From RGIG9041 sp045657265 (GTDB lineage: Bacteria > Bacillota > Clostridia > Oscillospirales > QAKW01): a DNA stretch of 64,000 bases. The position numbers were made by a program, and so were the translations under genes. Shown one piece after another: positions 17,477-25,941 of this stretch (position 1 is its first letter; each line of letters begins with the position of its first letter). The stretch covers positions 1-64,000 of the forward strand of contig JAZOSU010000001.1 of the NCBI GenBank assembly GCA_045657265.1. The letters run 5' to 3'. The notes below the pieces were generated by a model, which worked only from the letters and a program-made list of their open reading frames with translations, did no database searches and had not been told where the DNA came from.

Positions 17477-18789
17477 AAAAGATAAGCACAAAACTTAATA
17501 TTGCTATGCTTTCTATTACCGTGCTGACACTTGCTTTTGTAGGCGGTCTTCTTATATTCAATATGACGGTAAACTACTACCGTGAATTTGACAAAGCCTC
17601 GTCTACCGTTCTTGATAAAGATTTTTCAAAAGATTCAAATGAGCAGGTATCAACCTATCTTGAAAGCAAAATGCCACTTTTTCACGAATGCTGTGATTAT
17701 TATATTTTCGATAACGGAAATATAGTTTATTCTTCAACAACAGGCGGCCTTTTGAATTTATCAGACAATCTCGCATCGGCTTTGGCAATAGAAAACAGTG
17801 ACAAAGCAGACGCTCTTGACTGTACTAAAACAATATCAGACAGCAGTTTTATATACATATTAGATACAAAAGAACAGCTCAGAGACAGTATTTTAGATAT
17901 TACGTTTCTGTTTTTACAAGCTATCGTTTTCGCAGTAATACTTGCGGCAATAATAAGTTTTTTTGCATCAAAAAAACTTACCCGTTCAATAAAAGAATTA
18001 GAATCGGGCGCAATTTTAATGTCAGAGGGACAGTTTTGCGAAATACCCGTTAAATCGTCTGACGAGATAGGCAGTCTTTGCACTGTATTTAACGAAATGG
18101 GCAGACAAATACAAAAAGACTACGACCAGTTTGAAAAAGCGGAAAACGCCCAAAGAGAATTTGTTGCAAACGTTTCGCACGAAATGAAAACTCCTCTGAC
18201 TGTAATAAAAAGCTACAGCGAAACACTTAAAAATATGGACGTAGACAAACAAACTGCAAATCAGTTTTTATCTGTCATTGACTCAGAGGCGGACAGAATG
18301 ACCGATATCGTAAGTCAGCTTCTCAAACTATCCGGCCTTGAAACCAATGCCGTTTTATCAAAAACAGATATTGAGCTTAAATTCCTTTGCAAACAGATAA
18401 CAGATAACTTAAAGTTTGAGGCTGACAAAAAATCCGTTTCATTTAATATAAACGGACAGGCCAAAGTTCACACCGACAAAGAAAAGCTTGAAACGATACT
18501 TACAAACGTTATTTCAAATGCAGTTAAATACTGCAATGAATTAAGCGAAATAGAAATAACCATAACAGAAAAATACGTAGGCGTAAAAAATTACGGCGCA
18601 GGAATTGAAAAAGACGACCTACCTCATATTTTTGACAGATTCTACCGCACTGACCCTGCGAGAAACAGAGAGACAGGCGGAACAGGGCTTGGTCTTGCCA
18701 TTGCAAAGCAAAGCGCCGATATAATCGGTGCAAATCTTATCGCTAAAAGTATTCCCGATGAATACACCGAATTTATACTGGAGTTTTAA
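17473..18789 (+). CDS. Sensor histidine kinase
   Basis: A 438-residue kinase: a first membrane helix (about 10-32), an external sensor region (33-140), a second helix (about 142-165), HAMP (166-218), HisKA with phosphorylated His236 in FVANVSHEMKTPL, and an HATPase domain with GTGLGLAIAKQ (G2 box). In the N box, TNVISNAVKYCNE is intact. The GTG start overlaps the response regulator by four bases. The external sensor domain has no motif I recognise. Confidence 0.88.
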   Translation: MKKISTKLNIAMLSITVLTLAFVGGLLIFNMTVNYYREFDKASSTVLDKDFSKDSNEQVSTYLESKMPLFHECCDYYIFDNGNIVYSSTTGGLLNLSDNLASALAIENSDKADALDCTKTISDSSFIYILDTKEQLRDSILDITFLFLQAIVFAVILAAIISFFASKKLTRSIKELESGAILMSEGQFCEIPVKSSDEIGSLCTVFNEMGRQIQKDYDQFEKAENAQREFVANVSHEMKTPLTVIKSYSETLKNMDVDKQTANQFLSVIDSEADRMTDIVSQLLKLSGLETNAVLSKTDIELKFLCKQITDNLKFEADKKSVSFNINGQAKVHTDKEKLETILTNVISNAVKYCNELSEIEITITEKYVGVKNYGAGIEKDDLPHIFDRFYRTDPARNRETGGTGLGLAIAKQSADIIGANLIAKSIPDEYTEFILEF

Positions 18790-18791
18790 CT

Positions 18792-19256
18792 ATGGATAAA
18801 AATTTTACCTGTTTTTTCACAGGACACAGAGAAATACCCGAAAATGAATATGAGAATATGTTCCGTAAAGTCTGCGATAATATTGCGCTTTTATATAAAC
18901 ACGGATACCGTGATTTTATAACGGGAGGCGCAATAGGGTTTGACACTCTTGCAGCCAATGCCGTTATAGAAATGCGTAAAACTCTTGATATAAAGCTTCA
19001 TATATTTATTCCCTGCAGAGAACAGGCTAAATATTTCACCGAACAACAAAAAAATGAATACAACCTGATTCTTGCCAGTGCCGATTCCGCGCCTGTACTG
19101 AGCGAACGTTATCTGAGAGGTTGTATGCACAATCGCAACAGAAAAATGGCAGACAGCAGTTCTGTGTGTATTGCCTACTGCACAAAAGATACGGGCGGCA
19201 CTGCATATACTGTGAAATATGCAGAAAAAAAGGATCTTAAAATCATTTACATTTAA
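18792..19256 (+). CDS. SLOG-family protein (YpsA/DUF1273-like)
   Basis: A 154-residue Rossmann-like protein. It begins TCFFTGHRE and has GGAIGFDTLAA, the GG-GFD nucleotide-binding signature of SLOG proteins (YpsA, DprA/LOG relatives). Others of this fold bind or cleave nucleotides or sugars linked to ADP-ribose. The gene starts two bases after the kinase stop, so it may belong to that operon, but a signalling role is inference only. Confidence 0.75.
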   Translation: MDKNFTCFFTGHREIPENEYENMFRKVCDNIALLYKHGYRDFITGGAIGFDTLAANAVIEMRKTLDIKLHIFIPCREQAKYFTEQQKNEYNLILASADSAPVLSERYLRGCMHNRNRKMADSSSVCIAYCTKDTGGTAYTVKYAEKKDLKIIYI

Positions 19257-19266
19257 CAAAAATATA

Positions 19267-19320
19267 TTGACAACAGACTGCCTCTGTAATAAAATTTTTT
19301 TAATAATTTTATTACAGAGG
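19267..19320 (+). promoter_or_regulatory. ddh promoter overlapped by a 16+16 base palindromic operator
   Basis: TTGACA (19267-19272) and TAAAAT (19290-19295) with a 17-base spacer form the promoter. A perfect inverted repeat with 16-base arms (19281-19296 and 19305-19320) covers the -10 element and the expected start site, and ends in the AGAGG ribosome site. Because the left arm lies upstream of transcription start, it should act as a DNA operator rather than an RNA hairpin. Confidence 0.65.
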
Positions 19321-19328
19321 TATTATTT

Positions 19329-20312
19329 ATGATAAGAGTTGGTATATACGGTTACGGCAATCTGGGTCGCGGCGTTGAATCTGCTATCCGTCAGAATGAC
19401 GATATGGAACTTTGCGCAGTTTTTACCCGTAGAAACCCCGATTCACTTAAAATAAACACCGATGCTGTTCCCGTTGTAAACGTAGCTGATATAAAAAAAT
19501 ATACAGATAAAATAGACGTTATGATAATATGCGGAGGAAGTGCAACAGATCTTCCCGAGCAAACTCCATCACTTGCAAAGCTTTTTAACGTAATTGATTC
19601 ATTTGACACTCATGCAAAAATACCTGAGCATTTTGAAAACGTTGATAAAGCCGCAAAACAAAACGGTCATACAGCTATGATTTCTGTAGGCTGGGATCCC
19701 GGTATGTTTTCTCTGAACAGAATGTATGCAGGAGCAGTTCTTCCTGATGGAGAAGACTATACTTTCTGGGGCAAAGGTGTAAGTCAGGGCCACTCAGATG
19801 CCATCCGCAGAATCGAGGGTGTCAAAGATGCCAAACAGTATACAGTCCCTGTGGATAAAGCTCTTGAATCTGTTCGCGCAGGTGATGCGCCAAATCTTTC
19901 AACAAGAGAAAAACACACACGCGAATGTTACGTTGTTGCACAAGACGGAGCTGACCTTGAAAGAATCGAAAACGAAATAAAGACAATGCCAAACTACTTT
20001 GCTGATTATGATACAACGGTAAACTTCATAAGTCAGAGAGAACTTAATGAGAAACACAGCGGTATTCCACACGGCGGATTTGTAATCCGTAGCGGAAAAA
20101 CAGGATTTAATCTTGAACACAAACACATAATTGAATACAGTCTTAAGCTTGATTCAAATCCCGAATTCACCGCATCTGTTATTGTAGCATACGCAAGAGC
20201 AACATACAGAATGAACAAAGAGGGTATGACAGGTTGTAAAACAGTATTGGACGTTCCTCCTGCATATATCTCTCCTAAATCGGCCTCTGACCTCAGAAAA
20301 GAATTATTATAA
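19329..20312 (+). CDS. ddh: meso-Diaminopimelate dehydrogenase
   Basis: A 327-residue NADPH enzyme converting tetrahydrodipicolinate plus ammonia to meso-diaminopimelate in one step, for lysine and peptidoglycan. It has the N-terminal Rossmann loop GIYGYGNLGRGVE, CGGSATDLPEQ, SVGWDPGMFSLNR and FWGKGVSQGHSDAIRRI, all characteristic of this family. The length matches. It stands alone, with an unusual palindromic promoter in front and a strong terminator behind. Confidence 0.93.
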   Translation: MIRVGIYGYGNLGRGVESAIRQNDDMELCAVFTRRNPDSLKINTDAVPVVNVADIKKYTDKIDVMIICGGSATDLPEQTPSLAKLFNVIDSFDTHAKIPEHFENVDKAAKQNGHTAMISVGWDPGMFSLNRMYAGAVLPDGEDYTFWGKGVSQGHSDAIRRIEGVKDAKQYTVPVDKALESVRAGDAPNLSTREKHTRECYVVAQDGADLERIENEIKTMPNYFADYDTTVNFISQRELNEKHSGIPHGGFVIRSGKTGFNLEHKHIIEYSLKLDSNPEFTASVIVAYARATYRMNKEGMTGCKTVLDVPPAYISPKSASDLRKELL

Positions 20313-20318
20313 TATACA

Positions 20319-20353
20319 AAAAGAGATGAGATTTTTAAAATCTCATCTCTTTT
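20319..20353. terminator. Terminator of ddh
   Basis: A 17-base perfect stem (20319-20335 with 20337-20353) begins six bases after the ddh stop, with A-rich and T-rich ends. It directly abuts the left end of the IS1182-like remnant. Confidence 0.85.
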
Positions 20354-20354
20354 C

Positions 20355-20723
20355 AGACTGTCAAAAAACTATATAAATGCCCCCCGTTTCTTCTATTATA
20401 CCAGAAACGGGGGTGTGTTTATGGAAGCGTGAAAAAAGACGCAAGAAACGAAGTGATGATCGTAGATATAGAGGGGTTGGCGCCTCAAAATCACCTGCTA
20501 CGCAAAGCGGAAAGAGTAATGGATTATGAGTGGTTGAAGGAAGATACAAACCATGGGAATATATCTATGATGAAGCAAACGATCAATATATTTGTCCACA
20601 AGGCCAACCACTTCGTCATACAACCACAAACAGAGAAGGAAAACGGACTTACCGCAGTACACCAAAGAACTGTATAAAAACCACTGCTTTATTGCTTTGA
20701 AAACAGTGGTTTTTTGACAGTCT
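20355..20723 (+). mobile_element. Internally deleted IS1182-family element
   Basis: A 369-base unit with perfect 15-base terminal inverted repeats (20355-20369 and 20709-20723, AGACTGTCAAAAAAC). The interior encodes two pieces of an IS1182-type transposase: the N-terminal LAPQNHLLRKAERVMDYEWL (from the GTG at 20429) and, in another frame, YKPWEYIYDEANDQYICPQG to YRSTPKNC, the cysteine-bearing central region. Most of the gene, including the DDE core, is missing. Subterminal hairpins (20380-20413, 20681-20715) remain. It could only move with a transposase from elsewhere. No obvious target duplication. Confidence 0.8.
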
Positions 20724-20725
20724 AC

Positions 20726-20760
20726 AAAAATGGCTTTAGTACAAAACTAAAGCCATTTTT
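20726..20760. terminator. Terminator after the phosphodiesterase gene
   Basis: AAAAATGGCTTTAGT (20726-20740) pairs perfectly with 20746-20760, placed five bases after the stop codon of the leftward gene at 20765. Confidence 0.85.
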
Positions 20761-20764
20761 TATG

Positions 20765-21307
20765 TTATAAGTTTTCTTGTTTATAAATTCTTCCATCCAC
20801 CGTATAGAATGTAACCGTATCATTTTCAAGTATAATACAGCTATGTTCTGAACTTTCTTTAGGTATCGAAACTGAGCCTGGATTAAGATATATAAATCCG
20901 TCGTTTCTGTCAAAGGCAGGTATGTGTGTATGACCGTTAACAAGTATACTTCCCTTTACGAAAGGCGGAAGATTCTGCGGATTATATTTATGTCCGTGAG
21001 TTACAAAGAAACTGTTATTTCCGTCATAAATCATAATATATTCCGCAAGGCAAGGGAAAGAAAGCACCATCTGGTCAACTTCTGCTTCACAGTTACCTCT
21101 TACGCAAAGCAGTTTTTCTGCGCAGTTATTAAGAAGTTCTATTACTTTTTTAGGCGCATATTCTTTCGGAAGCTCGTTTCTCGGTCCATGATAAAGTATA
21201 TCTCCCATAAGAACAATTTTATCAACTGCCTGTTTTTTTGCAAGTTCAAGCATTTTCTCACAGTAGTACGCCGAGCCGTGAATATCTCCTGCAAACATTA
21301 TTTTCAT
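20765..21307 (-). CDS. YfcE/MJ0936-type metallophosphoesterase
   Basis: A 180-residue calcineurin-like phosphodiesterase with the full set of metal ligands: GDIHGS, MGDILYHGP, RGNCEAEVD, VTHGHKYN and NGHTHIP. Members hydrolyse phosphodiester bonds in vitro; the physiological substrate is uncertain. The start overlaps the preceding MBL-fold gene by four bases, so the two are co-translated. Confidence 0.88.
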   Translation of the reverse strand: MKIMFAGDIHGSAYYCEKMLELAKKQAVDKIVLMGDILYHGPRNELPKEYAPKKVIELLNNCAEKLLCVRGNCEAEVDQMVLSFPCLAEYIMIYDGNNSFFVTHGHKYNPQNLPPFVKGSILVNGHTHIPAFDRNDGFIYLNPGSVSIPKESSEHSCIILENDTVTFYTVDGRIYKQENL

Positions 21308-22029
21308 AATTCTATCTCCATATCAGGTTCTGCAGTATAAACTTCTACACTGTCAAAACCGTATTTTAAAAGTTCGTCCATAGCCGTAGATTTTGCCAGA
21401 AGCGGTGTATTATTATGTTCACTTATATGAGCAAGTACCGCTTTTTTCATTCCTTTTGATGCAAGATACGCAAGTGTTTTTGCACAGTCTTTATTACAAA
21501 GATGACCGCACTCCGACAGTATTCTCGCCTTAAGATTTGGCGGATAGGGTCCGTATTTGAGCATCTGTTCATCGTGGTTACTTTCCAGAACAACAGTATC
21601 TGCGCCCACAAGATTTTCAAGTATCTCGTCACTTACAATACCTGTATCGGTAGCAATACAAACCGAAGTATCCCCGAAAGATATCTTATATCCGCAACAA
21701 GGAACATCGTGAGACAGTTTAAAAGCCTCAACTTTAAAGCCGTCAATACAAACAGGTGAGCAAAAGTTCTCGCACATATCAACGCATACACCTGAATAAA
21801 AAGGAATATCGAGGTTTCTTTTAAGGGTTGCAAGGTTTTTAGTATGGTCAGAATGAGAATGGGTTACAAAAACAGCCTTAAGCGACAATTTATCAAGCCC
21901 GAAACGGTCTAAAACAGTACAAAGACTGCGGAGTGATACTCCGCAGTCTATAAGAATTGTTTTGCCGTTATTTTCTATAAGAGCAGCATTATTTTTACTG
22001 CCCGATGCAATTATTATAAGTCTTTTCAT
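21304..22029 (-). CDS. MBL-fold metallo-hydrolase (YycJ/WalJ-like)
   Basis: A 241-residue beta-lactamase-fold hydrolase with the THSHSDHTKNL metal motif, SHDVPCCGYK and AHISEHNN. The pattern fits the YycJ/WalJ group of cytoplasmic MBL proteins, putative nucleases linked to DNA maintenance. There is no signal peptide. Its ATG shares bases with the stop codon of the upstream surface-protein gene (TAATG), an odd coupling of a cytosolic enzyme to an exported one. Confidence 0.82.
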   Translation of the reverse strand: MKRLIIIASGSKNNAALIENNGKTILIDCGVSLRSLCTVLDRFGLDKLSLKAVFVTHSHSDHTKNLATLKRNLDIPFYSGVCVDMCENFCSPVCIDGFKVEAFKLSHDVPCCGYKISFGDTSVCIATDTGIVSDEILENLVGADTVVLESNHDEQMLKYGPYPPNLKARILSECGHLCNKDCAKTLAYLASKGMKKAVLAHISEHNNTPLLAKSTAMDELLKYGFDSVEVYTAEPDMEIEL

Positions 22030-25000
22030 TAAATATCAGCAGCGTAAAGAATCTGTGCCAAAGATGCACGTGTAATTACTGTTTTCGGTTCAAATTTACC
22101 GTTGCCTGTACCTGAAACAACTCCTGCTTTTGCCATTGCAGCAACTGATGTTTTAGCCCAGTCACTTACATCCGCAAAATCTACAAAATCACATTTTTCT
22201 TCTACGGGGAATTTTTCAGGGTACATATTGCAGATAAGTGTACAAAGCTGTTCACGTGTAAGTTCCATATCGGGTGAGAATGTTGTCTCTGACGTGCCGT
22301 ATGTAACTTTGTTTTCATAGCACCAAGCAACAGCTGCAGCATAGTAAGCCTTTTCATCTACGTCCTTGAAAGGAGTCGCTTTAATGTCTGCTTTTGAAAG
22401 ATCAGCATTTTCAAGGTTTGCAAGTACAACCGCAGCCTGAGCGCGAGTTACTTTATCTTCGGGAGCAAATTTATCATCGCCTACACCAACCATAAGGTTC
22501 TGCTCTGTTGTATAGTCTACAGCATCGCTGTACCAAGCATCGTCATCTACGTCTGTATAATCAGTTTTGGTAACAGTTGTATCAACTGTATTGGTTTTTA
22601 TAGCGCTACCGCTCTGGCTTAGAGCAGTAACTGTGATTATACCGTCTGCAAAATTAAGTTTTGTTGCAACTGTACCGTCGCCTTTGTATGAACCGTTACC
22701 TGCAATTGCATAGCTCTGAGCTCGGTAATCTCTTGCATTGAAGTATGAGGTTTCTGAATCTGAAAATACTGCAAGGTCTGTACCTAATGTATTAAGCACT
22801 TTGTTATAATCTGTACCAAGGTTATTATAAAGTTCTGCGCTTTCTGAGAACACAAGATTATATGTGCTGTCTCCATATGACTGACCTTTAAGCCAGCCAA
22901 GTTGTTTTACACGTACATTTTCAAAAACTGCAAGTCCGTTATAGTATACTGCATCATCAGCAATTTTTGACGCAGTGTCAAGAATTATTGTTGATACCGG
23001 ACCAAACTCAACTTTATTGTAGAACTGACCTGTTCTGACCTGTATGTCATTTATAACGTAAGGTGCAAAATCACCCTGTATTTCAGAGTTACCACGAACA
23101 AAGTATACAGGTTTTTTACCGTTTGAAACAATGCCCATACCATAAAGCATTTCTACAAAGTCTGTAGGTGACTGCATATTCTGAGCAACGCTTCCGTTCA
23201 TTACGATAACGTCAGCGGTTTTTGCCATATTACGTACTTTGGTATACATTTTATCTGATTCTTCCCACTGAGAAACAACCAGCATTTCAACGTCTTCGCC
23301 GTCGTCATAACCGTCAAAGTCAATAAGACCTGTTGAAATTTCAATACCAAGTTCCATATTCGTTGTGTATTCAACGTTCATTATGTGACGTGATACACAT
23401 TCGTATTTGCCCATCTCAAGATATTTCTTAGGAACAATTACAGAGTGTATGTTTTTATTACCTGCGTTTGCTGAAAGCAACTCAAGTTTATTTGAGTTTA
23501 TTCTGTAATAACCTGATGCTGAATCAGAGAATTTATAAATTTTACCGTCTACATTAACTCTCACCTCGCCTGTTGCAGACTCTCCATGAGTTGTAGACCA
23601 TACTACGTTGTAGTATTTATTTCCTACATCAAAAACTACGGGTTTTGAAAGGAATTTGAAAGAAGTATCGTTAGCTACTGTTGTTAAACCGACTTTATTA
23701 TCGTCGTTTGCTTTATAGTAATCAGGATTTCTATAGTCAGCAGGTTTAATGTCTTCTACGTATCCTTCAATTATATTTTGTTCATTAAGTCCTGCCTGTA
23801 TTTCGAATTTTGTTGAAATAGGACCTTCACTTGTTGCGGCAGTTGTTGTGATAACACCGTTTTTAAGAGTAAACTGGCTGGCAACAAATTGTTTTGCACC
23901 TTTATGCTTATAGTGAAATCCGCCTACCCATACAGGAAAAGTTGTACAATAGGAATGTCCTTCAACATACTGATCAAACTTGGCATATGCTGTTCCATCA
24001 TCATTTACTGATTCAGCTATCAATGCTTCAAAGTCTTTGTCTAATGTTTTTGAAATAAGCTTATATCCTGTAGGAGTACACATCTGAAGGTAATGAGTAT
24101 GGCCTGAAACCAGATAGTCTGTGCCGTATTCTGAGAAGAATTTTGTCCAGTCATTGCCGTAATGTTTGTTTGTATCTCCGCCGTGGCTGAGGACTATTTT
24201 ATACTGAGAATCTTTATTGTTATAACCGTCCAGACCTGAAAGCCAATATGTCTGTTCTTTACGGTAGTTATCGAAGCTTGCAAAGCCTGTATACTCATGG
24301 TGTGTATCAACTTTATCTTCACCATAGTCTACAACAATGGAAGAAAGGGGACCGTAATCAAAAGTAAAATACAATTCGCCTGTATCACCTGCAAGATATT
24401 CTTTTATATATGTAGAATATTTAGAACGTGTTTCGTGGTTACCTCTTGTATATGCTACAGGGATAGTACCCCCTGTAAGAAGCTCTGCCAGTTTGATAAT
24501 ATACTCAATAGAATGAGTGTCTTGTGACATCATTTTGCCATGAGTGTATGTAGTAATATCACCAAGCATAAACAACATATCGGCAGTTTTGGCAGGAAGG
24601 TTATTTACTGCTGTTTTTACTATATTCATATCGATACCGTGAGTATCGGTAACTGTCCAGATATTGATTTCTTGCTGATTATGATATCCTTTGAATGAAC
24701 GTGTTACAGAACAGGTATTACCATAAACTGCCGAATAGCCCACACGGTCTGTCACCGCTGTTGATTTTACAGTATAACTTCCTGCACCGTCGAGATGCTC
24801 TTTGGGAACCTGTACACTATGCATAGTATCATCAGTACGCACAATACCGTTTTCTTCATCATATACACGATAAAGGGTTCCGTTATATGTATACTCTACG
24901 TAACCTGTACCTGCTACATCTGTCGTCCAAACAACATTATATATTTCACCGCCGACAAAAACTGCCGGATTAGTCAGGATATTTATCGCTGTGGCAGCCG

Positions 25001-25067
25001 AAGCAAAACATGTAAAGGATGAAAGAATTAAAACAAATGTAAGAAGTATTGCTAAAAATCTCTTCAT
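22029..25067 (-). CDS. Secreted SLH-anchored metallophosphoesterase, two phosphoesterase-like halves
   Basis: A 1012-residue exported protein: signal peptide (1-24), a beta domain, a calcineurin-like phosphoesterase with TDTHGID, MLGDITTY, TRGNHETR, LSHGGDTNK and SGHTHYL (about 140-330), a repeat of the beta domain plus a second phosphoesterase-like region (about 490-790), and three SLH domains (about 830-1010). In the second half the ligands are gone: the GD and GNHE equivalents read VMNGSVAQ and VRGNSEIQ and no GHTH follows. The first half is probably an active cell-surface phosphatase or nucleotidase. The ATG at 25065-25067 follows GAGG by 8 bases. Confidence 0.82.
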   Translation of the reverse strand: MKRFLAILLTFVLILSSFTCFASAATAINILTNPAVFVGGEIYNVVWTTDVAGTGYVEYTYNGTLYRVYDEENGIVRTDDTMHSVQVPKEHLDGAGSYTVKSTAVTDRVGYSAVYGNTCSVTRSFKGYHNQQEINIWTVTDTHGIDMNIVKTAVNNLPAKTADMLFMLGDITTYTHGKMMSQDTHSIEYIIKLAELLTGGTIPVAYTRGNHETRSKYSTYIKEYLAGDTGELYFTFDYGPLSSIVVDYGEDKVDTHHEYTGFASFDNYRKEQTYWLSGLDGYNNKDSQYKIVLSHGGDTNKHYGNDWTKFFSEYGTDYLVSGHTHYLQMCTPTGYKLISKTLDKDFEALIAESVNDDGTAYAKFDQYVEGHSYCTTFPVWVGGFHYKHKGAKQFVASQFTLKNGVITTTAATSEGPISTKFEIQAGLNEQNIIEGYVEDIKPADYRNPDYYKANDDNKVGLTTVANDTSFKFLSKPVVFDVGNKYYNVVWSTTHGESATGEVRVNVDGKIYKFSDSASGYYRINSNKLELLSANAGNKNIHSVIVPKKYLEMGKYECVSRHIMNVEYTTNMELGIEISTGLIDFDGYDDGEDVEMLVVSQWEESDKMYTKVRNMAKTADVIVMNGSVAQNMQSPTDFVEMLYGMGIVSNGKKPVYFVRGNSEIQGDFAPYVINDIQVRTGQFYNKVEFGPVSTIILDTASKIADDAVYYNGLAVFENVRVKQLGWLKGQSYGDSTYNLVFSESAELYNNLGTDYNKVLNTLGTDLAVFSDSETSYFNARDYRAQSYAIAGNGSYKGDGTVATKLNFADGIITVTALSQSGSAIKTNTVDTTVTKTDYTDVDDDAWYSDAVDYTTEQNLMVGVGDDKFAPEDKVTRAQAAVVLANLENADLSKADIKATPFKDVDEKAYYAAAVAWCYENKVTYGTSETTFSPDMELTREQLCTLICNMYPEKFPVEEKCDFVDFADVSDWAKTSVAAMAKAGVVSGTGNGKFEPKTVITRASLAQILYAADI

Positions 25068-25118
25068 AATACAAACCTCATTTCGCAATATAGTGGATAT
25101 TCCACTCCACTTTACAAC

Positions 25119-25148
25119 ATTATACTATTAATAAGTACACTTTGTCAA
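25119..25148 (-). promoter_or_regulatory. SigA-type promoter of the SLH phosphoesterase operon
   Basis: Read leftward, TTGACA (25143-25148) and TATAAT (25119-25124) have an 18-base spacer. The predicted leader contains a small stem (AGTGGA with TCCACT) shortly before the ribosome site. Confidence 0.65.
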
Positions 25149-25150
25149 CA

Positions 25151-25200
25151 AAAAAAGCAAGGCTATAAAAACAATTAATTTTCATAGCCTTGTTGTTTTT
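25151..25200 (-). terminator. Terminator of purC
   Basis: CAAGGCTAT (25158-25166) pairs with ATAGCCTTG (25184-25192), extended by A/T pairing inside, and is followed leftward by CTTTTTTTG. Confidence 0.75.
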
Positions 25201-25228
25201 TGAGCGTGGAACTATCTTTAAGTTTCTA

Positions 25229-25912
25229 TTATCTGTTAAGGATAAGTTTTGTAAGTTCTACAGGTTCAACGATTTTGCCGTCTTTATAAACACGCATATT
25301 ACCTGATGCGATTTCGTCTATAAGAATTACTTCATTTCCATTGTAACCGAACTCAAATTTGATATCCCAGAGATCGAGTCCGATGGTTTTAAGGTCATCT
25401 GCAACTATCTTTGTGATTTTAAGTGTCTGCTCTTTCATGCTTTCAAACATATCAAGTGACATAACGCCGAGAGCTGCAAGACCTTCGCCTGTTACAAGAG
25501 GATCGCCTTTTTCGTCATTTTTAAAGGTGCATTCAACGTAACCGCCTTCTAAAACGGTACCGTCTTCAATATATTCGCCGTATCTGCGGATAAAGCTGCT
25601 TGTTGCAACAAGTCTGCAAATTACTTCAAGACCGTGTCCGAAAACTTTGCCGGGAAGAACTTCCATTGTAGCATCGTCTATATTTGCTGATACGTAGTGA
25701 GTCTTGATTCCTGCTTTTTTCAAAAGCTCAAAATAATAAACAGATGTTTCAAGATTGGCTTTACCTATACCTTCAATTGTAAGACCTACTGTGTTTTCGC
25801 CGGGATCAAACACGCCGTCTTTACCGGTACAGTCATCTTTGAATTTAAGCATAACGTTACCGTTATCAAGTTCATATACGTCTTTGGTTTTGCCTTGGTA
25901 AACTTTTTTCAT
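25229..25912 (-). CDS. purC: Phosphoribosylaminoimidazole-succinocarboxamide synthase
   Basis: A 227-residue SAICAR synthase joining CAIR and aspartate with ATP in purine synthesis. Signature elements are GKTKDVYELDNG at the start, FKDDCTGKDGVFDPG, EVICRLVATSSFIRRYG and LIDEIASGNMRVY. The length is normal for the short bacterial type. No other purine genes are next to it in the window. Confidence 0.94.
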   Translation of the reverse strand: MKKVYQGKTKDVYELDNGNVMLKFKDDCTGKDGVFDPGENTVGLTIEGIGKANLETSVYYFELLKKAGIKTHYVSANIDDATMEVLPGKVFGHGLEVICRLVATSSFIRRYGEYIEDGTVLEGGYVECTFKNDEKGDPLVTGEGLAALGVMSLDMFESMKEQTLKITKIVADDLKTIGLDLWDIKFEFGYNGNEVILIDEIASGNMRVYKDGKIVEPVELTKLILNR

Positions 25913-25941
25913 ATTTTTAAACTCCTTTAAGTTTTTTTACT

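Noticed and set aside
19281..19320. Terminator of the SLOG gene
   Set aside because: The stem is long but is not followed by a T-run in the plus direction and overlaps a good promoter for ddh.
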